From: Draconibacterium orientale
Lineage (GTDB): Bacteria; Bacteroidota; Bacteroidia; Bacteroidales; Prolixibacteraceae
Assembly: GCA_020726265.1 (NCBI GenBank)
Contig: DYSZ01000020.1
Span: 1-34,230 of the forward strand
Reading direction: 5' to 3'
DNA: 34,230 nt
Translations under genes and position numbers: made by a program
Notes under the pieces: generated by a model
Database searches by the model: none
Told to the model about the DNA's origin: nothing
The model's input: the letters and a program-made list of their open reading frames with translations, nothing else
Shown: in pieces, positions 1 to 8,381 of the stretch
Numbering within the stretch: the first letter of the stretch is position 1
Layout: every line of letters starts with the position of its first letter

Positions 1-67
1 GTCCGCGTGCATGGTAATTGGCAATGTATCCGGCGCCAATGAGCGCAACTTTAATTTGTTTCATCAT
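1..67 (-). CDS. Gfo/Idh/MocA family oxidoreductase, N-terminal fragment
   Basis: Only the first 22 codons are inside the window; the gene continues past the left edge. The minus-strand reading starts MMKQIKVALIGAGYIANYHA, a beta strand followed by the glycine-rich GAGYIA turn that binds the dinucleotide in Gfo/Idh/MocA dehydrogenases. No Tat or Sec signal is present, so a cytoplasmic NAD(P)-dependent sugar dehydrogenase is expected, unlike the Tat-signal paralogue at 15498-16856. It lies downstream of and co-directional with the DegT-type aminotransferase, separated by a 141-bp repeat-rich linker, so the two may act on the same keto/amino sugar (inference). Family assignment rests on a short segment; substrate cannot be said. 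Confidence 0.75.
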   Translation of the reverse strand, partial: MMKQIKVALIGAGYIANYHARG

Positions 68-78
68 TTTTTGTTTAA

Positions 79-208
79 AGTACTTAGTACAAAGTATTGA
101 GTACAGAGTAAGGTGATACTGGATTCTGGATTCAAAAATTGAGACTGGTTGTGATTGATTGAAACTGATTGTGTTGTCTGAACTTGAAACCTGTAACCCG
201 TAACTCTG
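79..208. repeat. Degenerate tandem heptamer repeat linker
   Basis: The gap between the aminotransferase stop and the Gfo/Idh start is built of 7-bp units. At 79-113 there are five consecutive AGTAnnn heptamers (AGTACTT, AGTACAA, AGTATTG, AGTACAG, AGTAAGG). At 119-132 CTGGATT occurs twice in tandem. At 181-208 four AAC-initial heptamers follow each other (AACTTGA, AACCTGT, AACCCGT, AACTCTG), ending exactly at the stop codon of the aminotransferase gene. The middle part (about 133-180) is GATTG-rich but less regular. Function unknown. Confidence 0.6.
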
Positions 209-1486
209 CTACATCAACTCTTCCGCATTATCATAAATCTTCCGAATGGCTGCGGCAATCATTTCCACATCGGCTTTGGTACCCATCAGTACTTTGTGGT
301 GAATGCAAACCGATTCTTCGAAATGAATCCTGTCGCAAACCGGCAAATCAAAACGTTTGGGGTCGATAGCTGCCCAATATTCATCGTTTAATTTATGTTT
401 CGATGGTTTTGTGTGTGGCACATACAACGAACATTTATTCAGAGGCTCGTAACTTCCGGAAACCGAAATTCCGATTTCAGCAGTTAATGCTTCGCGGAAT
501 TTAGCGACGGATAAACCTTTGAATTCGTCTTTAAAATAACGGAAAGCAAAATTGAAATAGGCTTCCTTTGTTTCGCGTTCATCACGTTTCATCGGTTTGA
601 CACCCGGAATATTTGCAAGCAGCGAATTGAGATAAATACCGTTTGCATCCCGGTTTGCATTTTGTTCCGGCATTCTTTTTAATGCTTCAACCAAAATGGC
701 AGCCTGAAATTCGGTAATCCTGAAATTACCCGACTGATAAAAATTACCCTGGTCGGAGTATAATCCGGCACCTTTATCAACTTCAACGCTCAATCCTTCG
801 GGACGGCGGCCGCAGTTGCGCAAAGCATCAAGTTTTTCGGCCAGTTCGAAATTGTTGGTGGTAACAACACCGCCTTCACCTGCAGTTAAATGTTTCGATA
901 ACTGAAAGCTAAAACTGCCAATATCGCCAATGCTACCAGCCTTTTTACCGTTCCACTCGCCACCATGTTTGTGGGCGCAGTCTTCAATCACAAACAGGTT
1001 GTGTTTTTTGGCGATGCGCATAATTTCGTCCATGTTGGCAAAACTGCCGTACAAATGAACCGGTACGATTGCTTTTGTTCGTGGTGTAATAGCAGCTTCG
1101 ATTGCTTTCGGGTCGATACACCAGGTATCTTCGCAAACATCAACAAGAATTGGAGTTGCATTTACATCGAGAATAGTTGCAGCAGTAGCCTGCCAGGTAA
1201 GTCCGGGAAGAATCACTTCATCGCCAACACCCACGCCACAGGCTTCGAGCGCCATTTGCAAGGTAACCGTTCCGTTGGCCGCCGAAATCGCATATTTCAC
1301 GCCGGTATATTCAGCAAAATTTTTGTTGAACTCCATTTCTTTCGGTCCGTTGTAGGACCAAACGCCGCTGTTTAAAACTTCAAGCAGCGCTTTTTCTTCT
1401 CTTTCATCCCAAACCGGCCATTTTTGCCAGGGATTTACTTTTGCATCGCGCTGGGGGGCTCCGCCATTAATAGCTAATTTGTTCAT
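209..1486 (-). CDS. DegT/DnrJ/EryC1/StrS-type (AHBA-synthase-like) PLP aminotransferase
   Basis: The 425-aa protein is a full-length fold-type I aminotransferase of the DegT/DnrJ/EryC1/StrS family. Its N-terminus (LAINGGAPQR, then WPVWDEREE) resembles the 3-amino-5-hydroxybenzoate-synthase/inosamine-aminotransferase branch. The SAANGT phosphate-binding region lies near residues 68-73, the PLP-pyridine Asp in VIEDCAH at D169, and the Schiff-base lysine in SFQLSKHLTAGEGG at K198. Such enzymes move an amino group between glutamate/glutamine and a keto sugar or keto cyclitol. There is no signal peptide, so it is cytoplasmic. It sits after the permease and before a Gfo/Idh dehydrogenase, suggesting a dehydrogenase/aminotransferase pair working on an imported (amino)sugar. 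In a catabolic cluster it may run in the deaminating direction (inference). Exact substrate unknown. Confidence 0.88.
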   Translation of the reverse strand: MNKLAINGGAPQRDAKVNPWQKWPVWDEREEKALLEVLNSGVWSYNGPKEMEFNKNFAEYTGVKYAISAANGTVTLQMALEACGVGVGDEVILPGLTWQATAATILDVNATPILVDVCEDTWCIDPKAIEAAITPRTKAIVPVHLYGSFANMDEIMRIAKKHNLFVIEDCAHKHGGEWNGKKAGSIGDIGSFSFQLSKHLTAGEGGVVTTNNFELAEKLDALRNCGRRPEGLSVEVDKGAGLYSDQGNFYQSGNFRITEFQAAILVEALKRMPEQNANRDANGIYLNSLLANIPGVKPMKRDERETKEAYFNFAFRYFKDEFKGLSVAKFREALTAEIGISVSGSYEPLNKCSLYVPHTKPSKHKLNDEYWAAIDPKRFDLPVCDRIHFEESVCIHHKVLMGTKADVEMIAAAIRKIYDNAEELM

Positions 1487-1529
1487 GTTGCTTTTATTTA
1501 TAAATTCTTAATCATTTATTGTTTTATTG

Positions 1530-1716
1530 AACCCACTTCGGGGTTCGGGTATTACCCTTATTGTATCCCCGCACTTCGTACGGGGTTATTCAGAGTAAAC
1601 CACATTCGTGGTTTCAAGCAACTAATCCTGAAGGGATTTAATTTGAATAACCACGGGCGTAACCCGTGGCACAAATAGCGATATGTTCCGGAACCCCAGA
1701 GAGGGTTCAATATTGA
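1530..1716. repeat. Array of clustered short palindromes (composite REP-like element)
   Basis: The gap between the permease and aminotransferase genes holds at least eight short inverted repeats of different sequence, nearly back to back: AACCC/GGGTT (1530-1545), GGGT/ACCC (1547-1557), an imperfect CCCCG/CGGGG stem (1567-1585), AACCAC/GTGGTT (1598-1613), AATCC/GGATT (1624-1638), CCACGGG/CCCGTGG (1651-1669), GTTCCGGAAC (1685-1694), GAACCC/GGGTTC (1691-1708) and TCAATATTGA (1707-1716). Many stem ends are closed by TTCG-like loops. A 61-codon minus-strand reading frame crosses it, but its composition is set by the palindromes. I see it as a non-coding repetitive element of a type found between genes in Bacteroidota genomes. 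It might terminate or process the mRNA between the two genes. Confidence 0.65.
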
Positions 1717-1743
1717 ATACATATTTCTACTCTTGATTCGCAT

Positions 1744-2997
1744 TTATGTACTGTCAGCTTTAAAACTGATGGTTTTGTTTTTAATCAATGGTTTTGCCCA
1801 GAAAGTTATACTCAGTAAATAACTGAGTGTGAGAAACACAAACGCCATCCCGACTCTCAATCCGAATTTTTCGCCAATAACGCCTACAATCAGCGGTACG
1901 ATTGCGCCGCCAATTATACCGGAGCACAAAATTCCGGAGAAAGCGCCATGGTTGTTGGGCAGCGAATTCAATGCAAGCGAAAACACCACCGACCACATTA
2001 CCGAGGCAAAAAAGCCAACCATGATAAATCCGTAGTAAGCGACTTGTCCGTTGGGAGTAAATAATGCGGTTGCCAGCGAAATCATGGCTGCAAGAACGAA
2101 AATCCTCAGTACAAGTTTACTGTCCATCAGTTTCAGCAAACCCAACCCGAGAATACACCCTACGGTGAGTAGTCCCCAAAACCACGAAATGGCTTTTGCA
2201 CCTTCCACCTCTGGATTCATCCCGTGGTAATCCTGCAAAAACTTCGAAATCCAGCTTGCAACGCCTTGTTCGGTTCCCACGTAGGCAAAAATTCCGAAGA
2301 AAAACAGGATTACAGTTTTGTTTTTCAGCAGCTCTTTTACGGTTGAAAAACTACCTACTTTTTCCTCTTCGTTCAGTTCCACTTTCGGAAATCTTGAAAT
2401 CAATACAATGATGATCATCGCAGCAGCTATCACGGCAAAAATCCAGTAAATCGAAACCCATTTCAGGTTTTCGGGAACTATTCCGTTTAAAGTTGAAAGC
2501 AACGCGTTTGATAAATTTCCTTCAGAAAGATTGGTGACGAGGTAGGAGTACATCAGCGGACTCAGAAATGAAGCGCCACCGAAAAACAACTGCGCCAGCA
2601 CCGAGGTAAAGGCAAAATGCTCTTCGCCACCCGAAACACGCAGTAACGGGTTAATTGCCACCTGCAAAATCGCCATCCCCATCCCGATTAAAAACAATGA
2701 AATAAGATAAATGCCAAAACTTGAATTGAGTGAAAAAAGCAGCGCACCTGTAGTTGCCAGCAGAAATGCCGCCGTAATCACTTTTTTTTCCTTGTATCTT
2801 TCAGTCAGAATACCGGCCGGAACCGACATCACTCCGTAGGCAATAAAAAACGAGAAATTCAGCAGTCCTGCCATTCCTTTGCTCACGCTGAAACCCTTGA
2901 TTACCTCGGGCACCAGCGGGCCAATGATGTTCGTCAGAAACGAGATGACGAAGAAGATAAAGAAGATGAGAACTACGATAAAATAATTTCTTTTCAT
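1744..2997 (-). CDS. MFS sugar permease, FHS (fucose/glucose/galactose:H+ symporter)-like
   Basis: The protein is a 417-aa polytopic membrane protein with about 12 hydrophobic segments, from FIVVLIFFIFFVISFL at the N-terminus to the last helix before a short basic tail. The loop between helices 2 and 3 (GILTERYKEKKV) fits the MFS G-x-x-x-D/E-R-x-G/K-R/K signature. The general layout, including PAGILTERY and the central cytoplasmic loop with acidic and lysine residues, resembles the FHS family whose type member is the L-fucose:proton symporter FucP. It starts 5 bp after the GH2 gene stop, so translation coupling and a common transcript are likely, and it probably imports the sugar released by that enzyme. 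The exact sugar cannot be read from sequence. The start MKRNYF is the only reasonable one. Confidence 0.85.
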   Translation of the reverse strand: MKRNYFIVVLIFFIFFVISFLTNIIGPLVPEVIKGFSVSKGMAGLLNFSFFIAYGVMSVPAGILTERYKEKKVITAAFLLATTGALLFSLNSSFGIYLISLFLIGMGMAILQVAINPLLRVSGGEEHFAFTSVLAQLFFGGASFLSPLMYSYLVTNLSEGNLSNALLSTLNGIVPENLKWVSIYWIFAVIAAAMIIIVLISRFPKVELNEEEKVGSFSTVKELLKNKTVILFFFGIFAYVGTEQGVASWISKFLQDYHGMNPEVEGAKAISWFWGLLTVGCILGLGLLKLMDSKLVLRIFVLAAMISLATALFTPNGQVAYYGFIMVGFFASVMWSVVFSLALNSLPNNHGAFSGILCSGIIGGAIVPLIVGVIGEKFGLRVGMAFVFLTLSYLLSITFWAKPLIKNKTISFKADST

Positions 2998-3002
2998 GAT
3001 TA

Positions 3003-5702
3003 TTAGTTAATCGTTGTTTTTTCAACATTCCAGCCGCGAACTTCCAATACTGGTTTTTCTCCTTTCATATCTGTAAGGAAGAATTTTGCTTCGTAAGTTC
3101 TTTCTTCTCCCGGCAGCAGCGAAACATAGTTGTCGTTCCAGTAAATTGGCAAAACAGGTTGCTGTGTCTGCGGGTCGATAACATCCATGAAGTTGAAGAA
3201 AGCAACAGTTTCAGTGGGGTTTTTCACTTTCAGAGTAACTATTCCAAACTGGTCGTCTTTGCCATATTGGTAATTGTATTCAAGCTTGATTTTTGACAAC
3301 TTATCGAGTGCTTTGTAATCGGCAAACGATTTGGTAGGTGTGTAATATGGCCAGGGTAATTTTTTAGAGCCTTCGTAATCGAGCACATCTTTTTTAGTCG
3401 AAAGCCAGTAAAAATTATTGTCCACTTCCTGTCCTGCGTCATTTAAAATGCGCAAATCGAGAAAATAAACCGGTGTCAGGTTTTTGATTTCGGACATTTT
3501 ATAAATGAATTTCGAAATGTTCGACGGAATTTCGCCTTTCCATTCATCCGCAAAAATCTCTTTTGAGTTGATATCGAAAACCCTGATTTTCACGGTCAGG
3601 TTTTTAGCATCGTTCAAGTCTTCATTGGCAAGGTAAATATCATCGAACCCATAACGATAAATGGCATGAAGCGGGGCACAGGCTTTTTTCACACCATAAA
3701 ACGAACCATTTGGCTGCAGATAAGTATCGTACAATTGCCAGATAAGTTTTGGCCATGCCGAGTTGAGCTGCCACTGCACAAGTCCGGTGCTTTTTGGTTT
3801 GTGGGCCATAAAAGCCTCAAACTGCGGGCGCATAATTTCGTAATTGTTTACCTGTGCTTTGTAAGAAAATTCCTCAACGTTCGACGATTTTCCATAACGC
3901 TCGTTAATGGCAGTAATATCGCGGTCGAGCGAGGTAAATTCGTTGCGTCCTGTGTGGTATTCCCAGTAAGTTTTGTCAATGGGCCAAAGCGCTTCTTCGG
4001 GCATCATTTTTTTCAGCGAAGCCAGCGGGGCAATGGTTGCACCCGGGCAGGTTTCTGTATTAAACCCGTAAGCGCCACCCAGCACAGTGTCGGTAAACCA
4101 GTAATGAGGGGGAGTCCAGGCGTACGGGCCTAACATTTTCATACCGGTCGGTCCGCTGATTTCGCTCACCAGCGGAACTTCGGCCACCACATTGTTATTT
4201 TCTGTTCCGGCGCCACCTGCCGATGTTGAATAAGAACGTGAAGGGTCGTATTTATCAAACAAAGCCACGTATTTTCTTTCGAGGTCGGGGTGCGGAAGTT
4301 TGTCGCTGCCCAGCATCCAGATGTAAATACTCGGGTGGTTTCTGAGCCACAACATCTGGTCTTTCCACATGGCAGCCAGCAGGTCGATATCTTCGGTGGT
4401 AACAGCACCGCCGTATTTTTCGTGACAGGATTTCAGCAGATATTCTTCCCATTCCCAGATGCAGTTCCAGCCAACCATAACAAGGATTCCGTATTCATCG
4501 CAAAGGTTGTACAGGTCTTCATCTTTTCCCCAGAATCCTTCGGCTCGAATGCTGTTCAATCCCATGTGGCGGATGTAACGCATCTGTGCTTCAACCGATT
4601 TGCGAGTGTCGCGCAGGAAAATATCATCGGCCCAGCCACCGCCTTTTGGCATCACAAATTTTCCGTTGATGGTAAAAGAACGGTTTTTATCTTCGTTCAG
4701 ACGGCTGGTGATTTCGCGGATACCATATTTCTTTTCTACTGAATCATAAATTTTATTTCCTACAGTAAACTCAGCTTTCAGATTGTAAAGTTTTGGTTTT
4801 CCCATTCCATTGGGCCACCACAATTCCACATTTTTTACCGAAAGCTGGCTGAAATCCTGCGGACTGAGCCTGATTGAAAGAGTGTCGTTTGCTTCAACAG
4901 TTACTTTTTGCTCCAGTTTGCCCACCTCGTAATCGAGACTGATAATACCTTCAACAGCTTTGTCGGTGCTGTTTACAATTTCTGCCTGAACAAACAAATC
5001 GGCGGCGCTTTTCGAAACCGTATCCACTTTGGCATAAATAAACGGACTTCTGATTTTAACGCCTTCGTTGATTTCGAGGAAAACTTCGCGGAAAATTCCC
5101 ATGCTGCGGTCGGCCGGCAGCGGATTCCAGTCGCAGAAACCCAGCAGATATTCGCCGTTGGCATATTGAGTAACCTTCAGTGCCAGCGTGTTTTCACCTT
5201 CCTGAATAAACGGATTGATGTTGAACGAAAATATCCGGTAAGTTCCGGTAATTTCGTTGCTTCCGGCCACTTTTTTTCCGTTTACCCACAGGTCGGCGCG
5301 GTTGCTGATCCCGTTCAGCCTGAGCGAAACATTCTTTTTTAAATCATCGGCTGAAATCTGAAAAGTACTGCGGTACCACCACGGTTTCTGAAACTGCGTG
5401 GGGGCCATATTTTTCATGTTAATCCCAAAAGTAGGGTCTTCAATTACCTTGAAATCGGTAAGCGCGCCCAGCACTGTTCCCGGAACAACACCTTCATACC
5501 AGCCCGAAACATCAAATCCGTTTTGCGAAACGGATGCTTCATCGGTACCGGCAAGTTTTTCACTCGACTGAATTTTCCAGTTGGAGTTGATTGAAATAAC
5601 TTTCGATTCAAGCGTGGGCTCTTGTTTTGTGCACGATGCCAATAAAAACATCCCTGAAAACATCAGCCAGAGACCATTTAAAAAATATTTTTTCAGTGCC
5701 AT
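3003..5702 (-). CDS. GH2 lipoprotein, exo-beta-D-glucosaminidase / endo-beta-mannosidase-like
   Basis: The 899-aa protein is a surface or periplasmic lipoprotein: hydrophobic leader, lipobox LLASC with Cys24. It has the GH2 layout of a sugar-binding jelly-roll (about 35-215), an Ig-like domain (about 220-330), a TIM barrel (about 335-700) and C-terminal beta domains. The usual GH2 Asn-Glu acid/base motif is replaced by WMLGSD with Asp467. The nucleophile motif is FNTETCPG with Glu550. An Asp acid/base paired with a Glu nucleophile is the hallmark of the CsxA-type exo-beta-D-glucosaminidase branch, to which plant mannosylglycoprotein endo-beta-mannosidases are related. Beta-glucosaminides or the Man-beta-GlcNAc core of N-glycans are therefore candidate substrates; the second would suit the neighbouring GH92 alpha-mannosidase (inference). 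It heads the permease operon and diverges from GH92 across a 184-bp intergenic region. Confidence 0.88.
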   Translation of the reverse strand: MALKKYFLNGLWLMFSGMFLLASCTKQEPTLESKVISINSNWKIQSSEKLAGTDEASVSQNGFDVSGWYEGVVPGTVLGALTDFKVIEDPTFGINMKNMAPTQFQKPWWYRSTFQISADDLKKNVSLRLNGISNRADLWVNGKKVAGSNEITGTYRIFSFNINPFIQEGENTLALKVTQYANGEYLLGFCDWNPLPADRSMGIFREVFLEINEGVKIRSPFIYAKVDTVSKSAADLFVQAEIVNSTDKAVEGIISLDYEVGKLEQKVTVEANDTLSIRLSPQDFSQLSVKNVELWWPNGMGKPKLYNLKAEFTVGNKIYDSVEKKYGIREITSRLNEDKNRSFTINGKFVMPKGGGWADDIFLRDTRKSVEAQMRYIRHMGLNSIRAEGFWGKDEDLYNLCDEYGILVMVGWNCIWEWEEYLLKSCHEKYGGAVTTEDIDLLAAMWKDQMLWLRNHPSIYIWMLGSDKLPHPDLERKYVALFDKYDPSRSYSTSAGGAGTENNNVVAEVPLVSEISGPTGMKMLGPYAWTPPHYWFTDTVLGGAYGFNTETCPGATIAPLASLKKMMPEEALWPIDKTYWEYHTGRNEFTSLDRDITAINERYGKSSNVEEFSYKAQVNNYEIMRPQFEAFMAHKPKSTGLVQWQLNSAWPKLIWQLYDTYLQPNGSFYGVKKACAPLHAIYRYGFDDIYLANEDLNDAKNLTVKIRVFDINSKEIFADEWKGEIPSNISKFIYKMSEIKNLTPVYFLDLRILNDAGQEVDNNFYWLSTKKDVLDYEGSKKLPWPYYTPTKSFADYKALDKLSKIKLEYNYQYGKDDQFGIVTLKVKNPTETVAFFNFMDVIDPQTQQPVLPIYWNDNYVSLLPGEERTYEAKFFLTDMKGEKPVLEVRGWNVEKTTIN

Positions 5703-5913
5703 ATAAGTTGATGTAAATGATTAATTATTAACAATATTGCATAAAGATAGACAGTAACAAAGAAATATATGCGGACGTATAAAAACTTCGGTTATTTTAA
5801 TCAGTTTGCATTATCTTTTAACCATTCAAATAGTTTTTAAAATATATTTTCGCAATTCAGGTTAAGATTTGTAAAGTCTAACCGCAATGATTCATGAACT
5901 AAAAACATTTATT
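5703..5913. promoter_or_regulatory. Divergent promoter region GH2 / GH92
   Basis: This AT-rich gap lies between two divergent glycosidase genes and must hold both promoters. On the plus strand TTTG at 5805-5808 is followed 22 bp later by TAGTTTTT at 5831-5838, an imperfect fit to the Bacteroidota -33/-7 pattern (TTTG, TAnnTTTG). On the minus strand only imperfect candidates such as TATCTTTA were seen. No clear operator palindrome was found. Confidence 0.3.
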
Positions 5914-8292
5914 ATGAAAACTGGATTTTCTACTTTAATTTTTGCCATTTTAATGTTGGGTTTTTGTGTTTCGGGTACTGCCCAAACCGAAAAGCAACCC
6001 GCCGATTTTGTCAACCCTTTTCTGGGGACTGATTTTTTCGGGCACACTTACCCAGGATCAGGTTTGCCGTTTGGATTGGTGCATTTGGGACCCGATACGG
6101 GAACCGAAGGCTGGAGCCACTGTGCGGGTTATGTGTATGGCGATAATACCATCATCGGGTTTAGTCACACGCACTGGAGTGGCGTTGGCATGGTAAACGG
6201 TGGCGAAATTATGCTCATGCCTACTGCCGCCGACCAATTGCAGATTGTTCCGGGAACAGCTAAAAATCCGGAAGAGGGTTACCGCTCGCGCTTTAGTCAT
6301 GCCGATGAAACTGCAACACCGGGTTATTATTCTGTTATGCTGAAAGATGAAAACATAAAAGTGGAACTAACTGCTACAAAACGGGCTGGTTTTCACCGAT
6401 ATACATTTCCAAAAACCGAAAATGCCAGGATAATTCTTGACCTTGGTCACCAGATTGGGGCCATGAAATCGGAAGAACTTTCGGAGTTTAAAATCATCGA
6501 TAATAACCGAATTGAAGGAGCAAAAAGAGCCAACCTTGGAAAAGTTTATTTTGTGGCTGAGTTCAGCAAACCGTTCAGGTATTACGGAACTTTCGATACC
6601 GAGTATGTTACTCCTGAGTCGGGCGGGAGTTACTGGCCTTATAAAAGCGGTGAAAACGGCAATAAAATAGGGGCGTTTGTCACTTACAAAACCTTGGAGA
6701 ATGAAGCTATTCTGGTAAAAGTTGGAATTTCGTACACAAGTATTGAAGGCGCCCGTAAAAACCTGGAAGCTGAGATTCCCGACTGGGATTTTGAAAGGGT
6801 AAAAAACGAAGCCCGCGAAACCTGGAACCGTGAGATTTCAAAAATTCAGGTTGACGGCGCCACTGACGACCAGAAGGAAATCTTCTACACAGCTTTGTAC
6901 CACTCATTTCTGGCACAATATATTTCAAGCGATGCGGATGGAAAATATATCGATTCTGACGGGCAGATTCATGTCGCCAAGGATTTCGATTTTTATGGTT
7001 CATTTTCGTGCTGGGATACCTACCGTTCGCAGCACCCGCTGCTTACATTAACTGCTCCGGAACATGTTGATGATTTTATTAAATCGATTGCCGCCAAAAC
7101 CGAACATTACGACTGGCTGCCGGCGCAACATTTTCTGAATGTTTTTGGTGAATCGATGGTTGGCGACCACCTGATTCCGGTAATTGTGGATGCTTATATG
7201 AAAGGGTTCCGCGATTTCGATGTGAAATTTTTGTACAAAGCGATGAAACGGAAAGCGCTCGAAACACCCACAGAACCACGGTTGGCACACGCTGGCCGCT
7301 CGGGGCTGGAGTTCTACAAAACACTGGGTTACACACCGGTTGACAAAGTTGCCGAGTCGGTGCCCAACACACTCGAACTGGCGTACGACGACTGGTGCAT
7401 CGCTCAATTAGCCAATGCTTTAGGCGAAAAATCAGACTACGAATTGTTTATGAAACGTGCCGGAAATTATGCCAATTTATGGGATGCCGAAACCCAATTC
7501 ATGCGACCGAAAAAAGCCGACAGAAGTTTTCTGGAAGCTATGAACGGTCGGGAACAGGAAATTGTAACCGAAGGAAATCATCATTATTATAAATATTTCG
7601 ACCCGCTGCTGGTAGGCCGACGACCCAACCGTCATTACACAGAATCGAATGCCTGGCAGTACATCTGGTCGGTGCAGCATGATGCACAGGGCCTGATTAA
7701 CTTGTTTGGAAATAGCGAAGCTTTTGTAGCCAAACTCGACACTTTTTTTGGCATGGATGTAAACATCACTCCCCCGAAATATGTGGGCGTTGTGGGAACC
7801 ATCGGACAATATGTTCAGGGAAATCAACCGTCGCATCATGTAGCTTATTTATATAATTATGCAGGCCAGCCATGGAAAACCCAGCAACGCGCCCGCCAGG
7901 TGTGCGAGGAGTTGTACCGCAGTGGTCCCGGCGGATTGTGCGGCAACGAGGATATGGGTTCGCTTTCGTCGTGGTATGTTTTAAGTGCCATTGGCATTTA
8001 CCCGGTTACTCCCGGATTGCCGGTTTATGCAATCGGTAGCCCTGTTTTGGGTGAGGCAAAAATTTCGCTTGCAGGCGGAAAATCGTTTGCAATCAAAGCG
8101 CATAACAATTCAAAAGAGAATAAATACATCCAGTCGGCCACCTTAAACGGACTGCCTTTTGACAGAACATGGATTACACATGAAGAAATTACAAAAGGTG
8201 GCGAACTGGTATTCAAAATGGGCTCGCAACCGAATAAAAAATGGGGAACTGGTAAAAACGCTGCTCCGCCTTCGATGACTTTTGTGAAATAG
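5914..8292 (+). CDS. GH92 family alpha-mannosidase, secreted
   Basis: This is a full-length GH92 exo-alpha-mannosidase (792 aa from this start), a calcium-dependent inverting enzyme class that removes terminal mannose from alpha-mannans or high-mannose N-glycans. An ATG 27 bp upstream (5887) is in frame, but starting at 5914 gives a clean signal peptide (MKTGFSTLIFAILMLGF, cleavage after GTAQ). The family N-terminal motifs VNPFLGTD, PFGLVHLGPDT and FSHTHWSGVG are present. The catalytic-acid region is YTESNAWQYIW with Glu577, and the base/calcium region is CGNEDMGSLSSWYVLSAIG with Asp680. No lipobox is visible, so it is probably periplasmic. It lies alone on the plus strand, divergent from the GH2 operon, suggesting joint degradation of a mannose-containing glycan. 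Specificity (1,2 / 1,3 / 1,4 / 1,6) cannot be told from the sequence. Confidence 0.95.
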   Translation: MKTGFSTLIFAILMLGFCVSGTAQTEKQPADFVNPFLGTDFFGHTYPGSGLPFGLVHLGPDTGTEGWSHCAGYVYGDNTIIGFSHTHWSGVGMVNGGEIMLMPTAADQLQIVPGTAKNPEEGYRSRFSHADETATPGYYSVMLKDENIKVELTATKRAGFHRYTFPKTENARIILDLGHQIGAMKSEELSEFKIIDNNRIEGAKRANLGKVYFVAEFSKPFRYYGTFDTEYVTPESGGSYWPYKSGENGNKIGAFVTYKTLENEAILVKVGISYTSIEGARKNLEAEIPDWDFERVKNEARETWNREISKIQVDGATDDQKEIFYTALYHSFLAQYISSDADGKYIDSDGQIHVAKDFDFYGSFSCWDTYRSQHPLLTLTAPEHVDDFIKSIAAKTEHYDWLPAQHFLNVFGESMVGDHLIPVIVDAYMKGFRDFDVKFLYKAMKRKALETPTEPRLAHAGRSGLEFYKTLGYTPVDKVAESVPNTLELAYDDWCIAQLANALGEKSDYELFMKRAGNYANLWDAETQFMRPKKADRSFLEAMNGREQEIVTEGNHHYYKYFDPLLVGRRPNRHYTESNAWQYIWSVQHDAQGLINLFGNSEAFVAKLDTFFGMDVNITPPKYVGVVGTIGQYVQGNQPSHHVAYLYNYAGQPWKTQQRARQVCEELYRSGPGGLCGNEDMGSLSSWYVLSAIGIYPVTPGLPVYAIGSPVLGEAKISLAGGKSFAIKAHNNSKENKYIQSATLNGLPFDRTWITHEEITKGGELVFKMGSQPNKKWGTGKNAAPPSMTFVK

Positions 8293-8381
8293 TTGGGTAT
8301 CATGCGAGTGTCGCGTCCCGAAATCAGGAGCGGGGTTAGTCAAAAATTATATTTTCACACATTCAATTTTATCAAAGATAT

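Noticed and set aside
78-133. CRISPR-like repeat array
   Set aside because: Units are only 7 bp and contiguous, with no spacers and no cas genes.
965-1375. 136-codon plus-strand frame opposite the aminotransferase gene
   Set aside because: It lies wholly inside a well-supported gene on the other strand and shows Phe/His/Val-rich shadow composition.
1558-1743. 61-codon minus-strand reading frame between permease and aminotransferase genes
   Set aside because: It runs through back-to-back palindromes; its residues reflect the hairpins, and there is no recognisable domain or start signal.
3666-4133. 155-codon plus-strand frame opposite the GH2 gene
   Set aside because: Antisense shadow of conserved GH2 sequence; no domain seen.
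7048-7407. 119-codon minus-strand frame inside the GH92 gene
   Set aside because: Antisense shadow of a conserved GH92 region.
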